A DNA stretch of 64,000 nucleotides from Candidatus Saccharimonadota bacterium (GTDB taxonomy: Bacteria > Patescibacteriota > Saccharimonadia > Saccharimonadales > Saccharimonadaceae). Numbering within the stretch: position 1 is the stretch's first letter; each line of letters opens with the position of its first letter. Shown piece by piece: positions 17,939 through 26,572 of this stretch. The notes beneath the pieces were generated by a model, which was not told the origin of the DNA, did no database searches, and worked only from the letters and a program-made list of their open reading frames with translations. The stretch spans positions 235,330 to 299,329 of the forward strand of contig JAECRG010000001.1 in assembly GCA_015999875.1 (NCBI GenBank), read 5' to 3'. A program made the position numbers and the translations under genes.

Positions 17939-18391
17939 TTATTCGCCGATATTTTTCGTATTGAAGTCGACGTATTGCACATACGTTTGCCATGCGGCCA
18001 CGTCAGTAGCCGGAAGCTTCATCGCTTCATCCACCCATGTCTTGATCAAGCTTTTGCTAAACGACACTACTTGCCCTTCGTTGAGCACAGGCCATCCTGC
18101 TTGCTCAGAGGCTTTTGTCTCAATCGCAACTATACGTGCATTACCAATATTTTTGTTGTTCTCTATACCATATGTCTGCACCGCTTTACGCACTAACTGC
18201 ACATAGGCATCACCCGCGTTGGCCGTATACGAATATGTCGTGCTTTTGTCTGTCTTCTGCTCTGCAGCCTGCACTACACCATGATCTTCACCGTCATGCG
18301 CATATGCACCATCCCCGACTCCTATTACTGCACCTATTGCCATAAACACGCCGATTACTACTGCACTGCTGATTTTTTGCACTATCTTCAC
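17939..18391 (-). CDS. Secreted or anchored protein, unknown
   Basis: The 150-residue protein starts at GTG 18391, placed seven bases after AGGAGG. It has an N-terminal hydrophobic signal or anchor (about 8-30, ending GAYA, a possible cleavage site). A His/Asp-rich stretch AHDGEDHG follows and could bind metal. The rest is soluble and contains YTANAGDAYVQLVRKAVQTYG, which faintly recalls a degenerate LysM repeat. I do not claim that family. It acts outside the membrane if the signal is real. Confidence 0.6.
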   Translation of the reverse strand: MKIVQKISSAVVIGVFMAIGAVIGVGDGAYAHDGEDHGVVQAAEQKTDKSTTYSYTANAGDAYVQLVRKAVQTYGIENNKNIGNARIVAIETKASEQAGWPVLNEGQVVSFSKSLIKTWVDEAMKLPATDVAAWQTYVQYVDFNTKNIGE

Positions 18392-18474
18392 TATAACTCC
18401 TCCTAAACTGTATACGCTTATTATAACCTATACTTGCACATCTTGCATATTGCGCGATCAACTACCCTAGCAGT

Positions 18475-18831
18475 TTATGTTTTGACCAGGTTTACTTCCG
18501 TAGGATGATCGATCACGACACGCCTATAGAGCGCACTCTCTTCATAACCAAGTGCATTTGTACGAATCACTACCACGCGGTTTTCGTGAATTTCTCGCAG
18601 TACACACGAATACCATGCATCGTCAGATTTATCGTAGTATTGCCACACCCCTCTTGAATAGCCTAGCCCCTCACAACGAAGCACTTCCTCAGCTTCTTTT
18701 TTGGTAGTAACGCGAGATATTTCGTAGCCAAAGATCGTCTGAGCTTCCCAGCTTGCGCCGTCATGCACCACAAAACCCAGCGATTCACCGCTGTCTATGT
18801 CGCGCACCCGAGTTTTTCTGGCAGACACCAT
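18475..18831 (-). CDS. Small soluble protein, unknown
   Basis: The 118-residue protein begins MVSARKTRVRDIDSGESLGF, looks beta-rich and contains an NRVVVIRTNALGYEESALYRRVV segment. The start at 18831 is chosen because a TACACT box (18840-18845) lies eight bases before it, while the ATG at 18849 would be upstream of that box. I recognise no family. Confidence 0.5.
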   Translation of the reverse strand: MVSARKTRVRDIDSGESLGFVVHDGASWEAQTIFGYEISRVTTKKEAEEVLRCEGLGYSRGVWQYYDKSDDAWYSCVLREIHENRVVVIRTNALGYEESALYRRVVIDHPTEVNLVKT

Positions 18832-18944
18832 CTCTATATAGTGTAGCAAAATTACGCGCTATGAGCAGAATCTTACATGAGTAAGGTCATGTACAGCTCC
18901 ACTACATCCTATTCATATTTCGACACCAGGTCTATACTATGAGT

Positions 18945-20045
18945 ATGAAAGCATCACTCTCCGCCAATGCAAAGCTTCTTTTTGCAATCCTATTAGTAGG
19001 TGTCGGCGTAGCACTTACTTACACAGTATTTGAACAGGCCATATCCCTATCACTTGATCTCATATGGAACAATCTACTTCACACAAACACTCATCGCCTC
19101 CTAATCTTGCCATTGATCTTTGGCTTTACACTCATTTTCTTTTGGCTACGACATACATTCGATCGTTCGGATAAATCCGAAGGGCTCGGCAGTACTTCCA
19201 GACCTACGCTGGCAAACTTCGGAAAGATTCTTCTAGTCGGTTACTTTTCTCTTCTCGCGGGAGCATCTCTTGGTCCCGAAGCTATACTAGTCCCCGCGAG
19301 CATGCTTCTCGGAGCATATATAGGCAATTCGCTCTTCGCACGCAAACAAGAAACAAGCTTCTTAGCAGGCATGGGCATCGTAGCATTGTTTACCGCATTT
19401 TTTCACTCATACATCATCGGCATATTGGCAATATTCCTGGTCGCCAAACAGGCAAAAAGTAAGCCAACTCTCAGCTTGTTACTTTTTGGTGCAGTTACCG
19501 CAGGCGTCACCTATCTCGTGCTTGGTGTCATTGACTCAAAAGAGGCCGTCACTCTGCCATCATATAGCTGGCATATCAATCTCGTAACTATCCTCTACTC
19601 AGCACTGCTCATAGCATCCGGTTATCTACTAATACGCCTGCTCGCTGTACTCGATACACTCTTTGGGCGCGTATATATACTCGCTCAAAAAAAGAGCTGG
19701 TGGCAACACGCCATAATTGCAGCCATAGGCCTCACCACACTCTACCTCCTGGGTGGCCCACTCGTACAGTTCACTGGTAACCATTCTATAGTGCCGCTCT
19801 TTGAACAATCTGCGACACTAGGTATGCTTGGCATCATATGGGTCATCGTCATCAAAGTTGTTGCTATGGCATGGTCCAAAGCCATCGGCTACAGCGGTGG
19901 CATGATCTTCCCGACAATCTTCCTCGCAGCAGCACTGGTGGCTCTACTACAGCTGTACGTGCCGAGCTTCAACGCAATCTATGGACTCATCGCAGTACTC
20001 ATAGGTGCGTTTATCGCAAACAGCAAGACAGGCGTACTCGCCTAG
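18945..20045 (+). CDS. ClC-type chloride channel or transporter-like protein
   Basis: The 366-residue protein has about ten membrane helices. The best motif is GASLGPEA (about residue 107), matching the GxEGP anion-binding loop of ClC proteins. A second glycine-rich loop YSGGMIFPTIFLAA corresponds to the GxFxP loop. ClC proteins exchange chloride and protons or form chloride channels. The protein is shorter than typical ClCs (400 or more). The second ATG (18945) is preferred because TATACT ends exactly six bases before it and runs directly into the first ATG. It overlaps the convergent VOC gene by four bases. Confidence 0.8.
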   Translation: MKASLSANAKLLFAILLVGVGVALTYTVFEQAISLSLDLIWNNLLHTNTHRLLILPLIFGFTLIFFWLRHTFDRSDKSEGLGSTSRPTLANFGKILLVGYFSLLAGASLGPEAILVPASMLLGAYIGNSLFARKQETSFLAGMGIVALFTAFFHSYIIGILAIFLVAKQAKSKPTLSLLLFGAVTAGVTYLVLGVIDSKEAVTLPSYSWHINLVTILYSALLIASGYLLIRLLAVLDTLFGRVYILAQKKSWWQHAIIAAIGLTTLYLLGGPLVQFTGNHSIVPLFEQSATLGMLGIIWVIVIKVVAMAWSKAIGYSGGMIFPTIFLAAALVALLQLYVPSFNAIYGLIAVLIGAFIANSKTGVLA

Positions 20046-20428
20046 TTACTCAGTACAGATAGTATATTTCCCGCTGGGTCTTTAAACCAGGCGATGTCCG
20101 GACCTTGCGCATTTGCCTTGCCACGGAGTACGCCCTTCTCATCTTGTGGCGCAGGTAAATCTTCGTAGCGCTCAAACACCACGCCGTGCGCACTCAGCTC
20201 GTCTATCGCCGTGTCGATATCTTCGACCGGGAAGTTTAGCACCGTATAGGTTGCTGGCTGGTGGTTTTCTTTCTCATAGATAAAAACTGGGTTGCGCCCT
20301 GGAAATTTCAGCTGCAGCCCCATCCAATCTTGCGATACCTCGACACCCAGTGTCGATTCATAGAATACCCTTGCGGCCTCGATATCGTTGACTGTATATC
20401 CGCTAAACGCTTCGCCACTACCAAACAT
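20042..20428 (-). CDS. VOC-superfamily (glyoxalase/bleomycin-resistance-like) protein
   Basis: The 128-residue protein has the paired beta-alpha-beta-beta-beta modules of the vicinal-oxygen-chelate fold, with SGYTVNDIEAARVFYESTLG at the start and PDIAWFKDPAGNILSVL at the end. Members bind a metal and act on diverse small molecules or sequester antibiotics. The reaction is unknown here. ATG 20428 follows GAAGGAGG by four or five bases. An upstream in-frame ATG at 20446 lies at the predicted transcription start and is less likely. Confidence 0.85.
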   Translation of the reverse strand: MFGSGEAFSGYTVNDIEAARVFYESTLGVEVSQDWMGLQLKFPGRNPVFIYEKENHQPATYTVLNFPVEDIDTAIDELSAHGVVFERYEDLPAPQDEKGVLRGKANAQGPDIAWFKDPAGNILSVLSN

Positions 20429-20461
20429 ATTTCCTCCTTCGGTCATATATCTAGTATACGC

Positions 20462-20875
20462 CTACTGCCACAAGGTGAAAATCACCGAGGCAATCGACAT
20501 CACTACCAAGAAGTAGCTGCTATTGAGCCATAGAAACTTCCAGCTTTTGAGCGAATAGAGCGTCACGCCCACGGTCGTAGCAGCCGTCAGACCAAACCAT
20601 AGCACTAGCCCTACGGTCAGACCGTTCACCACACTTGTCACATCAAGCGAATTCAGCACTACGCCAAGCGTAAACGCCTGCACCAAGCCAGAAACTGCGA
20701 CAAATGCGATTATCTTATTTGCCTTATCTGTCGGAATCTTCAAGATATCGTTACCTGCAAGCTTCGTCCATCTTTTAGCGAATCCCGCTGGCGAATACCA
20801 AAAAGCCCCTATAACCAAATATACTAGCCATACTACAGCAACCGCCCAGTAGTTCAAGTTAGCAAGTTCTAGCAT
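20462..20875 (-). CDS. DUF1761-type membrane protein
   Basis: The 137-residue protein has four membrane helices. Its start is typical of DUF1761: NYWAVAVVWLVYLVIGAFWY followed by SPAGFAKRWTKLAG. A later GFTAATTVGVTLY-like helix and a final helix complete the family layout. Function is not known for the family. A GGAG site precedes ATG 20875. Confidence 0.8.
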   Translation of the reverse strand: MLELANLNYWAVAVVWLVYLVIGAFWYSPAGFAKRWTKLAGNDILKIPTDKANKIIAFVAVSGLVQAFTLGVVLNSLDVTSVVNGLTVGLVLWFGLTAATTVGVTLYSLKSWKFLWLNSSYFLVVMSIASVIFTLWQ

Positions 20876-21007
20876 TACATGTATCTCCGTTTGAGTTTAT
20901 AGATGTATCATAGGGCATTTGAAACCAGATAGGAAGAGGCGGCAGCTGCAAGTATACTACGTGGTTTCCAGGTGTGCCATAATAGAAGTCATATTACTGG
21001 AGATAAA

Positions 21008-21550
21008 ATGATAGAAGTTGAGCGAAAATACAGAATATCAAACATTCAAGATTATGTGAAAAGCATTGCCAGACTTGACGCGCAAGAACTTGGCACAACA
21101 ACACAGAAGGATTAAGTATACTTGCCTTCTTCCGTATGGTCTTTCCGTGAGTACACAAAAGGAACTCCTATTATACGTATACGCACCGAGGACAACTCCA
21201 TTACATTGACACTCAAGGCAGGCGGAGAGGCGCATTTTACTCGCGAAGTTGAAACTATTGTGTCGGATGCCGAGGCTACTAGCCAGATTATTGAAGCTCT
21301 TTCGATGCATGAGGTCATGGAGATCGATAAGACACGTACAACGTACCGATGCGAAGGCTTTACTGTCGCCCTGGATCGTGTTGTGCATTTAGGTGATTTC
21401 CTAGAAGTTGAACTACTCGTCGAGACCGAATCAGAAGTACCCGACGCCATAAAGTCGATCGATTTATTCGCTAAACAAAAACTAGGTTTGTCGACTGAGT
21501 CCATAGAGAATGAACGATACGATACGCTGCTTGAACACACAAAATCATAG
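21008..21550 (+). pseudogene. CYTH-domain (triphosphate tunnel) protein interrupted by TAA
   Basis: From ATG 21008, preceded by GGAG, the frame encodes EVERKYRI (the ExExK motif of CYTH enzymes) and runs to residue 35. A TAA stands at 21113-21115. The same frame continues without shift to 21550 with the rest of the domain: IIRIRTEDNSITLTLKAGG, then DRVVHLGDFLEVELLVE with its acidic and basic tunnel residues. CYTH proteins are adenylate cyclases, thiamine or inorganic triphosphatases. One base change explains the break, so this is a recent pseudogene, a read error, or a gene rescued by readthrough. The 142-residue downstream part could be translated alone only from TTG 21122 and would lack the ExExK strand. 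Confidence 0.75.
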
Positions 21551-21728
21551 AAACTAATAGCTGTTGCTCGCCGTGCCCAGTTCTGCCGTAGATATTTACC
21601 AATATACTCCTTAGAATTACGACCCAAACATAGATATCTTGTGGCGTGCTTTTTATAACATCTCGGGTATCTTTTTGCTATACTGTAACCATAAGTACTT
21701 AATGAGTGGCGCAAAGGAGCATACGATC

Positions 21729-22496
21729 GTGGCGAGACTTCCGCAAGCGGGTGGAGATGACGGTAACTGGGGGACAATTCTCAATGACTATCTTTTGCAA
21801 TCGCATGATGAACAGGGTGCCCTGAAACAAAATACTGTCAGCGCAGGCCAGTTACAGACGAATAGCGTTACAAATGACGCAGTGGCAGATGGCACAATTA
21901 CCGAATCTCAGCTCGATACAGCGCTGGCAGCAAAAGTAAACGGTAACGTCACACTCACTGGTATCCAGACTATAGCGGGCGTAAAGACCTACTCGAGCTC
22001 GCCTATCGTGCCGACCCCAGCAACCAACGCGCAAGTTGCAAATAAACAGTATGTCGACGCATCTATTGTCAGTGCTGGCCATTCCGGCAGAGAACTCGCG
22101 TACGCTGATATCAATTCCCAGTATCGAATCGAAGCTGCCGACAATAGCTGGCATAATATTCCAGGACTAACCATTACGACAGCGACAACTGATCGACCAG
22201 CATATGTTACGGCGCACCTTGGGATTATCGTGGTCGAAACAACAGAATACTGCAACGTACTCGTTTCCATTCTGAATGAGACAGATACCGTCGACCTCTT
22301 CCATCAGGAAATTCAAGTCCTCCCTAGCCCATCTGGATTTGGCGTCGCTTCCGTTCCTCCGATAATCGTCCGAATTCCTGCTGGAACTGCGTCAAAGACA
22401 TACGATATCCGTGTTCAAAGCTTCGATGGAAAAGCGATCAATGTCGCACCCTCATGGTCTACCAACAAACCATCACTCTTTGCTATTGAGGCATAG
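21729..22496 (+). CDS. Phage tail-fibre-like structural protein
   Basis: The 255-residue protein starts at GTG 21729, nine bases after AAAGGAG. An ATG at 21702 lacks such a site. It opens with ARLPQAGGDDGNWG and NDYLLQSHDEQGALKQ, followed by repetitive coil segments (NSVTNDAVADGTITESQLD) and LTGIQTIAGVKTYSSSPIVP then ANKQYVDA. This wording recurs in tail-fibre and minor tail proteins. The C-terminal half is beta-rich and may form a receptor-binding head. There is no signal peptide. With the hydrolase six bases downstream it looks like a two-gene module taken from a phage. No other virion genes are near. Confidence 0.7.
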   Translation: MARLPQAGGDDGNWGTILNDYLLQSHDEQGALKQNTVSAGQLQTNSVTNDAVADGTITESQLDTALAAKVNGNVTLTGIQTIAGVKTYSSSPIVPTPATNAQVANKQYVDASIVSAGHSGRELAYADINSQYRIEAADNSWHNIPGLTITTATTDRPAYVTAHLGIIVVETTEYCNVLVSILNETDTVDLFHQEIQVLPSPSGFGVASVPPIIVRIPAGTASKTYDIRVQSFDGKAINVAPSWSTNKPSLFAIEA

Positions 22497-22501
22497 CTAC
22501 T

Positions 22502-23245
22502 ATGCAAACTCACTACATAAAAAACCTTGTTGGAGCGGAAAGTGACAACATTATCGTATATCTTCCGCGCCTCTGGAAATCTAACGGTTCAAGGTCGGCG
22601 ATTATACTGTGTGGCGGGACAAATGATTCGTGGATGCTAGGTTTTAATGAAAATGCCGTACTCCCTATCGCACGCGCGTTGACAGCTGCAGGCTATGCTG
22701 TCGGCTGGTCCGATTTAGGTATAAACCAATACGCCAATCAAAATGCGATGAATCGTATCGATGCACTTCGTACGTATTTGCAATCTCCTTCCATCGGAGC
22801 AAGGAGCGACAAGATTGCACTAGCTGGCTTTAGCCTAGGTGGACTAAATGCTTTTGCCTATGCGGGCAATAATCCGACAAAAACCCTTTGCATGACCGGC
22901 TGGTGTCCTCTTGTGAATATGCAATTAGCAGTTGATAGTATAGACATCAATCCATATGTAACTGCTTCATACGGAGGTGCTTGGACCGAGACACAGTATG
23001 GCGCGACATCAAATCCATTAACGATGGCAATAGCCGGTAAATATACAGGGATTCCTACAGAAATTCATTACTCTAGCAATGATCCTGTTATTCCACAAAG
23101 CTCTATTACTCAGTTTATCTCAGCGGTAAATAGCAGCGACACAGTGAGCGTTAACACTGGCGCCTACGGTCACTCCTGGCAGGCTGCAAATAATCAGCAA
23201 TCGATTGACGCGTTGCTTAATCAATTGCAGCAAGCTTCATCTTAG
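22502..23245 (+). CDS. Alpha/beta-hydrolase (esterase-like)
   Basis: The 247-residue protein has an alpha/beta-hydrolase core. The nucleophile elbow is GFSLGG (Ser about residue 120), the acid is in SSNDPVIP and the histidine in GAYGHSW. No signal peptide is visible. It begins six bases after the tail-fibre-like gene, so both are probably made together. Phage tail modules often pair a receptor-binding protein with an esterase or depolymerase, so an envelope or polysaccharide ester is a possible substrate. That is inference from context. Confidence 0.8.
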   Translation: MQTHYIKNLVGAESDNIIVYLPRLWKSNGSRSAIILCGGTNDSWMLGFNENAVLPIARALTAAGYAVGWSDLGINQYANQNAMNRIDALRTYLQSPSIGARSDKIALAGFSLGGLNAFAYAGNNPTKTLCMTGWCPLVNMQLAVDSIDINPYVTASYGGAWTETQYGATSNPLTMAIAGKYTGIPTEIHYSSNDPVIPQSSITQFISAVNSSDTVSVNTGAYGHSWQAANNQQSIDALLNQLQQASS

Positions 23246-23392
23246 TGCGATTTGTTATTTTTATGATGCACATCAAGGCATCTTAGACTCCAGCGCAGGG
23301 ATCTTTTCAGCGTTGTACTATCTAGTATGAACCTCCCAGCTCATACCGAGACAGAGAATCGGCGCTTCGGGCTTCAGGCACGCAATACAAAG

Positions 23393-23428
23393 AAAAAAGT
23401 CCTAGATCAGAAGATCTTGGACTTTTTT
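23393..23428. terminator. Terminator hairpin 3' of tRNA-Gln
   Basis: The inverted repeat AAGTCCTAGATC / GATCTTGGACTT is flanked by A6 and T6 runs and can act on both strands. Confidence 0.8.
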
Positions 23429-23430
23429 CA

Positions 23431-23505
23431 TGGCTGGGGTGGAGGGATTCGAACCCCCGAATGCTGGTACCAGAAACCAGTGCCTTACCACTTGGCGACA
23501 CCCCA
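23431..23505 (-). tRNA. tRNA-Gln (CTG)
   Basis: The leftward sequence folds as a cloverleaf with acceptor TGGGGTG/CACCCCA, anticodon loop TTCTGGT (anticodon CTG), T arm GTTCGAATC and an encoded CCA. The hairpin at 23393-23428 follows it. Confidence 0.95.
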
Positions 23506-23536
23506 ATAGTGACCAAACAGGTATTATTATACAGAT

Positions 23537-23980
23537 TTAGCGATGTTTTTTCAACGGCTTTAGCGGTAGTCCGATCACCCATACGGCCACAAGTGCCAAG
23601 AATATGCTCACATGAGCGACGAGCATCGCTATGAACGCTTCACTCCGGCCAAGATTAATCTCCATCCACCACGCAGCTAGTAGCCAGCCTAGTGGCGCCA
23701 GGAAGGCAGCTGCGCAGCTGACCAAGCGCATCAGTGGACTCACGTCTATACGCAGCAAATACAGGAGCGAGAACACGCCAGCGCTCACCGTCACGATAGC
23801 CGCAAAGAGACCTACGCTACTGCCGCCGATATTCTGCTCAAGTATGTAAGAAGTGATTTCGTCGAATTTATAGAGCACGTAGGTCGTCACAGACACCACG
23901 ATGAACGCGTAGAAAAGCACTACCAGATAGAGCTTTGGGTGATGCAATTTAGGCGCGGGTGTCACAGTAATTTTCTTCAT
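23537..23980 (-). CDS. Four-helix membrane protein, unknown
   Basis: The 147-residue protein has four hydrophobic helices (about 18-40, 52-75, 83-105 and 115-138) and short basic ends (MKKITVTPAPKLHHPK, KPLKKHR). I recognise no family. It lies just upstream of tRNA-Gln on the same strand. Confidence 0.65.
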   Translation of the reverse strand: MKKITVTPAPKLHHPKLYLVVLFYAFIVVSVTTYVLYKFDEITSYILEQNIGGSSVGLFAAIVTVSAGVFSLLYLLRIDVSPLMRLVSCAAAFLAPLGWLLAAWWMEINLGRSEAFIAMLVAHVSIFLALVAVWVIGLPLKPLKKHR

Positions 23981-24155
23981 AGTTTTATTATACGCTACAT
24001 TCCGTTGTTAAATTAGCTTTTTTGCTTGTGCTTTGCCGTGCAGACCTGTAGAGTAATTCTTAGCGAAAGTTACAAAAACAAACATTTTTCAAAAAACAAA
24101 CGTAATTGTACCGTTCGCTCTACGATATACCCACCACAACAATTCTCTTCCCCTG

Positions 24156-24500
24156 CTACTTGGCAGGGGTCTTTGGTTGTTGGGAAACTACTGCCACAGG
24201 TGAATTTTTACGAACCACTATGCCATATATACCTACAACTATCAGAAATACACCCAGCCCGTAACTTAGCCACGGTGTTTGCACTATGCCAAGTTCACGC
24301 AGCAGCATAAATAACCCCACACCCATGACGCTCAGCCCTACAGACGCGGACGACTGCACGGTAAAAACTCCAGCCAGCACAATGACACATGCGATCCAGA
24401 AGTTCGCCGTCACTCCGCTCATACCGATTCCCAAGAACACTACGCCCGCCACTATAAGCGCTGCGCCTACTACTATATGAGCTATCGTGCCTAGCTTCAT
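24156..24500 (-). CDS. Small membrane protein, unknown
   Basis: The 114-residue protein has four short hydrophobic segments and a Pro/Gln/Lys-rich tail (SQQPKTPAK). AAGGAG precedes its ATG, which overlaps the stop of the AI-2E transporter gene by four bases, so it is the second gene of that unit. The family is not recognised. The 175-bp stretch to its left (23981-24155) shows no gene. Confidence 0.65.
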   Translation of the reverse strand: MKLGTIAHIVVGAALIVAGVVFLGIGMSGVTANFWIACVIVLAGVFTVQSSASVGLSVMGVGLFMLLRELGIVQTPWLSYGLGVFLIVVGIYGIVVRKNSPVAVVSQQPKTPAK

Positions 24501-25591
24501 ACCTTTAGCTCCTTAGCGAGCGTACCTTTTCTATGCTCAACATATGTTTCATAAGTCGTCAGTAGCAAAATCATAATAAGTGGGCCATAGATTAGACCTA
24601 ACAGGCCGAAGTAATACAGACCACAGAAAATCGAAAGTACCATAAGCGCGGTGTTGAGTCGGACACTCTTCGGTATTAGCCTTGGACGCATGACATTATC
24701 AATGTTGCAGATTACAAACTGGAAAATCACAAACACCCATAGACCACCCGCTACGTTACCCGTGGCGATCGCGACAATCGATATAATATACACAAGTGGT
24801 GCACTGCCAAGAGGAATCATATTAAGTAGCGTCAGTAGCCCCACGAGGAAGAAGAAGTACGGGCCGGCACCCACGATTAATAGCAGTAGTGCAGTCAAAA
24901 TAGCCAATATAAACGAGATAAGTAGTTGGCTCAACATACTCGCCTTAATCATCGCACCGGTGCGTGAAAAATACAGTGCTGTCATACGTTCGTCAAACGG
25001 ACTAATACTGCGGAGATCATCAAGTATTTTCGCGCCTCTCGCCAGAAACGCCATGAACGCAAATAAATAAATAGTCGTTACAGTGAATAACGCAGGGATG
25101 CTCGACGCAAACCCGATCATGATATCAAGAAGTGTCTTGAGTAGCGTAGGTACAGTATTTGCGAAGAAGTTCTGGATAGATTCGATGCTCATGTGAAGCT
25201 GACCTGCGCTAATAGGATCTACTACTGCGTTGACTTGGTCCACTATCGCTTCTATCTCGTCTCTTAGCGACCCGTTGGCACCCGTCTGGAAATAGCTAGC
25301 TGTGGAGGTGGCAAACGACACACCCTGTGCAAATGCCACAAGCAGAGTTACCGCAATCGGCAGAACGACTATAATGACCGCGAGCGCAACTGTTACAGCA
25401 GCAGCTATCATCGCTGGCAACCTACGCGCTATGCGCACATGTATTGGATAGAAAAGATACGCCGACACCGCCGCAAACGACAAGATTCCCAGATACGGCC
25501 ACAAAAATGCCACTGCTGCCGCCACCGCTATCACGAGTGTTACTTTCCAGTGCGATTCGATCTTATCTTCACGCTTTTTCGCAGTCACCAT
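24497..25591 (-). CDS. AI-2E-family (PerM/YdiK-type) transporter-like protein
   Basis: The 364-residue protein has about seven or eight membrane helices in the layout of this family: two early helices, an external domain (about 105-160), then a helix cluster ending in FWVFVIFQ-like and NVMRPRLIPKSVRLNTALMV, the family's most conserved segment. Some relatives export autoinducer-2, others are sodium/proton antiporters, and many are untested. The substrate is open. It is co-transcribed with the small membrane protein that follows. Confidence 0.85.
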   Translation of the reverse strand: MVTAKKREDKIESHWKVTLVIAVAAAVAFLWPYLGILSFAAVSAYLFYPIHVRIARRLPAMIAAAVTVALAVIIVVLPIAVTLLVAFAQGVSFATSTASYFQTGANGSLRDEIEAIVDQVNAVVDPISAGQLHMSIESIQNFFANTVPTLLKTLLDIMIGFASSIPALFTVTTIYLFAFMAFLARGAKILDDLRSISPFDERMTALYFSRTGAMIKASMLSQLLISFILAILTALLLLIVGAGPYFFFLVGLLTLLNMIPLGSAPLVYIISIVAIATGNVAGGLWVFVIFQFVICNIDNVMRPRLIPKSVRLNTALMVLSIFCGLYYFGLLGLIYGPLIMILLLTTYETYVEHRKGTLAKELKV

Positions 25592-25762
25592 ATCACATCT
25601 CCACGTTTATAATTTCACTATACTCTAATGACGCAAAAAGCACAACATATTTTGCCACCTTAAGCAGAAGTTATTTCTGCATACAGAGCACGATTACGTT
25701 GACTTATGTCGAAGATAGGCGAAGAATGATGGTACAAACTAAGTGCGAATAAGGAGGGGTGT

Positions 25763-26152
25763 ATGGTTGAAAGAAAATCCACGGGTTGGGTTGGTTGGAT
25801 ATTCTTTGCGAGTGCGCTAATGATGCTCGCAGGAGGGCTCAATATACTTGCCGGTTTGACCGGTATTTTTAATGGCAATTTCTATGCGAGCACTGGTGGA
25901 GAGCTGATAGTGTTTAACTACGCCTCGTGGGGCTGGATTCACCTATTACTTGGTGTCGCGGTACTGGCAGCAGGCACTGCGCTCCTCGCAGGCAAGACGT
26001 GGGCTCGTATAGTCGCGGCAGTGCTCGCGGTGATATCGATAGTGGCACACGTTGCCTTTTTACCAGCATACCCATGGTGGTCTGCAATTGCTATAGTCAT
26101 CGATGCATTGATCCTTTACGCGGTCACGATGCACGGTGACGAAGTTCGTTAA
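25763..26152 (+). CDS. DUF7144-type membrane protein, copy 1
   Basis: The 129-residue protein has four membrane helices and begins STGWVGWIFFASALMMLAGG. Later parts are GWIHLLLGVAVLAAG, WARIVAAVLA and AYPWWSAIAIVIDALILYAV, closing with HGDE. This pattern is common in Actinobacteria (DUF7144) and has no known function. AAGGAGGGG precedes ATG 25763. The next gene is a clear paralogue, so this is a tandem duplication. Confidence 0.8.
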   Translation: MVERKSTGWVGWIFFASALMMLAGGLNILAGLTGIFNGNFYASTGGELIVFNYASWGWIHLLLGVAVLAAGTALLAGKTWARIVAAVLAVISIVAHVAFLPAYPWWSAIAIVIDALILYAVTMHGDEVR

Positions 26153-26170
26153 TCTAACAAGGAGAATTAT

Positions 26171-26569
26171 ATGGCAACAAATAACACTTCAGCATCAGGA
26201 TGGGTGGGATGGGTGTACTTCGCAGCCTGCCTGTTACTACTTGCAGGTGCGTTTCAGCTTTTTGCTGGCTTCACCGCACTACTCAACGACACATTTTACG
26301 CTATCAAAGATACTACGCTAATAGTGTTTGATATCACCACCTGGGGCTGGATTCATCTGGTACTAGGTATCTTTTTGCTATGCACCGGCGTGGCACTGTT
26401 CAACGGTAGCAACTGGGCACGTGTTGTCGCAGTGCTGCTCGTATCACTCAATTTCATCGTACAATTTGCGTTCATCGGAGCATACCCAATCTGGTCGGTC
26501 ATTATCATGATGCTCGATCTCATAGTAATCTATGCATTAACCGTCCACGGCGACGAAGCAAGGAGTTAA
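26171..26569 (+). CDS. DUF7144-type membrane protein, copy 2
   Basis: The 132-residue paralogue shares the same four-helix plan: SGWVGWVYFAACLLLLAG, then TWGWIHLVLGIFLLCTG, NWARVVAVLL, AYPIWSVIIMMLDLIVIYAL and HGDE. It starts 18 bases after copy 1 with an AAGGAG site. The two copies differ at many positions, so the duplication is not recent. Confidence 0.8.
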   Translation: MATNNTSASGWVGWVYFAACLLLLAGAFQLFAGFTALLNDTFYAIKDTTLIVFDITTWGWIHLVLGIFLLCTGVALFNGSNWARVVAVLLVSLNFIVQFAFIGAYPIWSVIIMMLDLIVIYALTVHGDEARS

Positions 26570-26572
26570 ATT

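Noticed and set aside
17939-18391. LysM domain in the secreted protein
   Set aside because: Only one short segment resembles LysM, and the second conserved half is missing.
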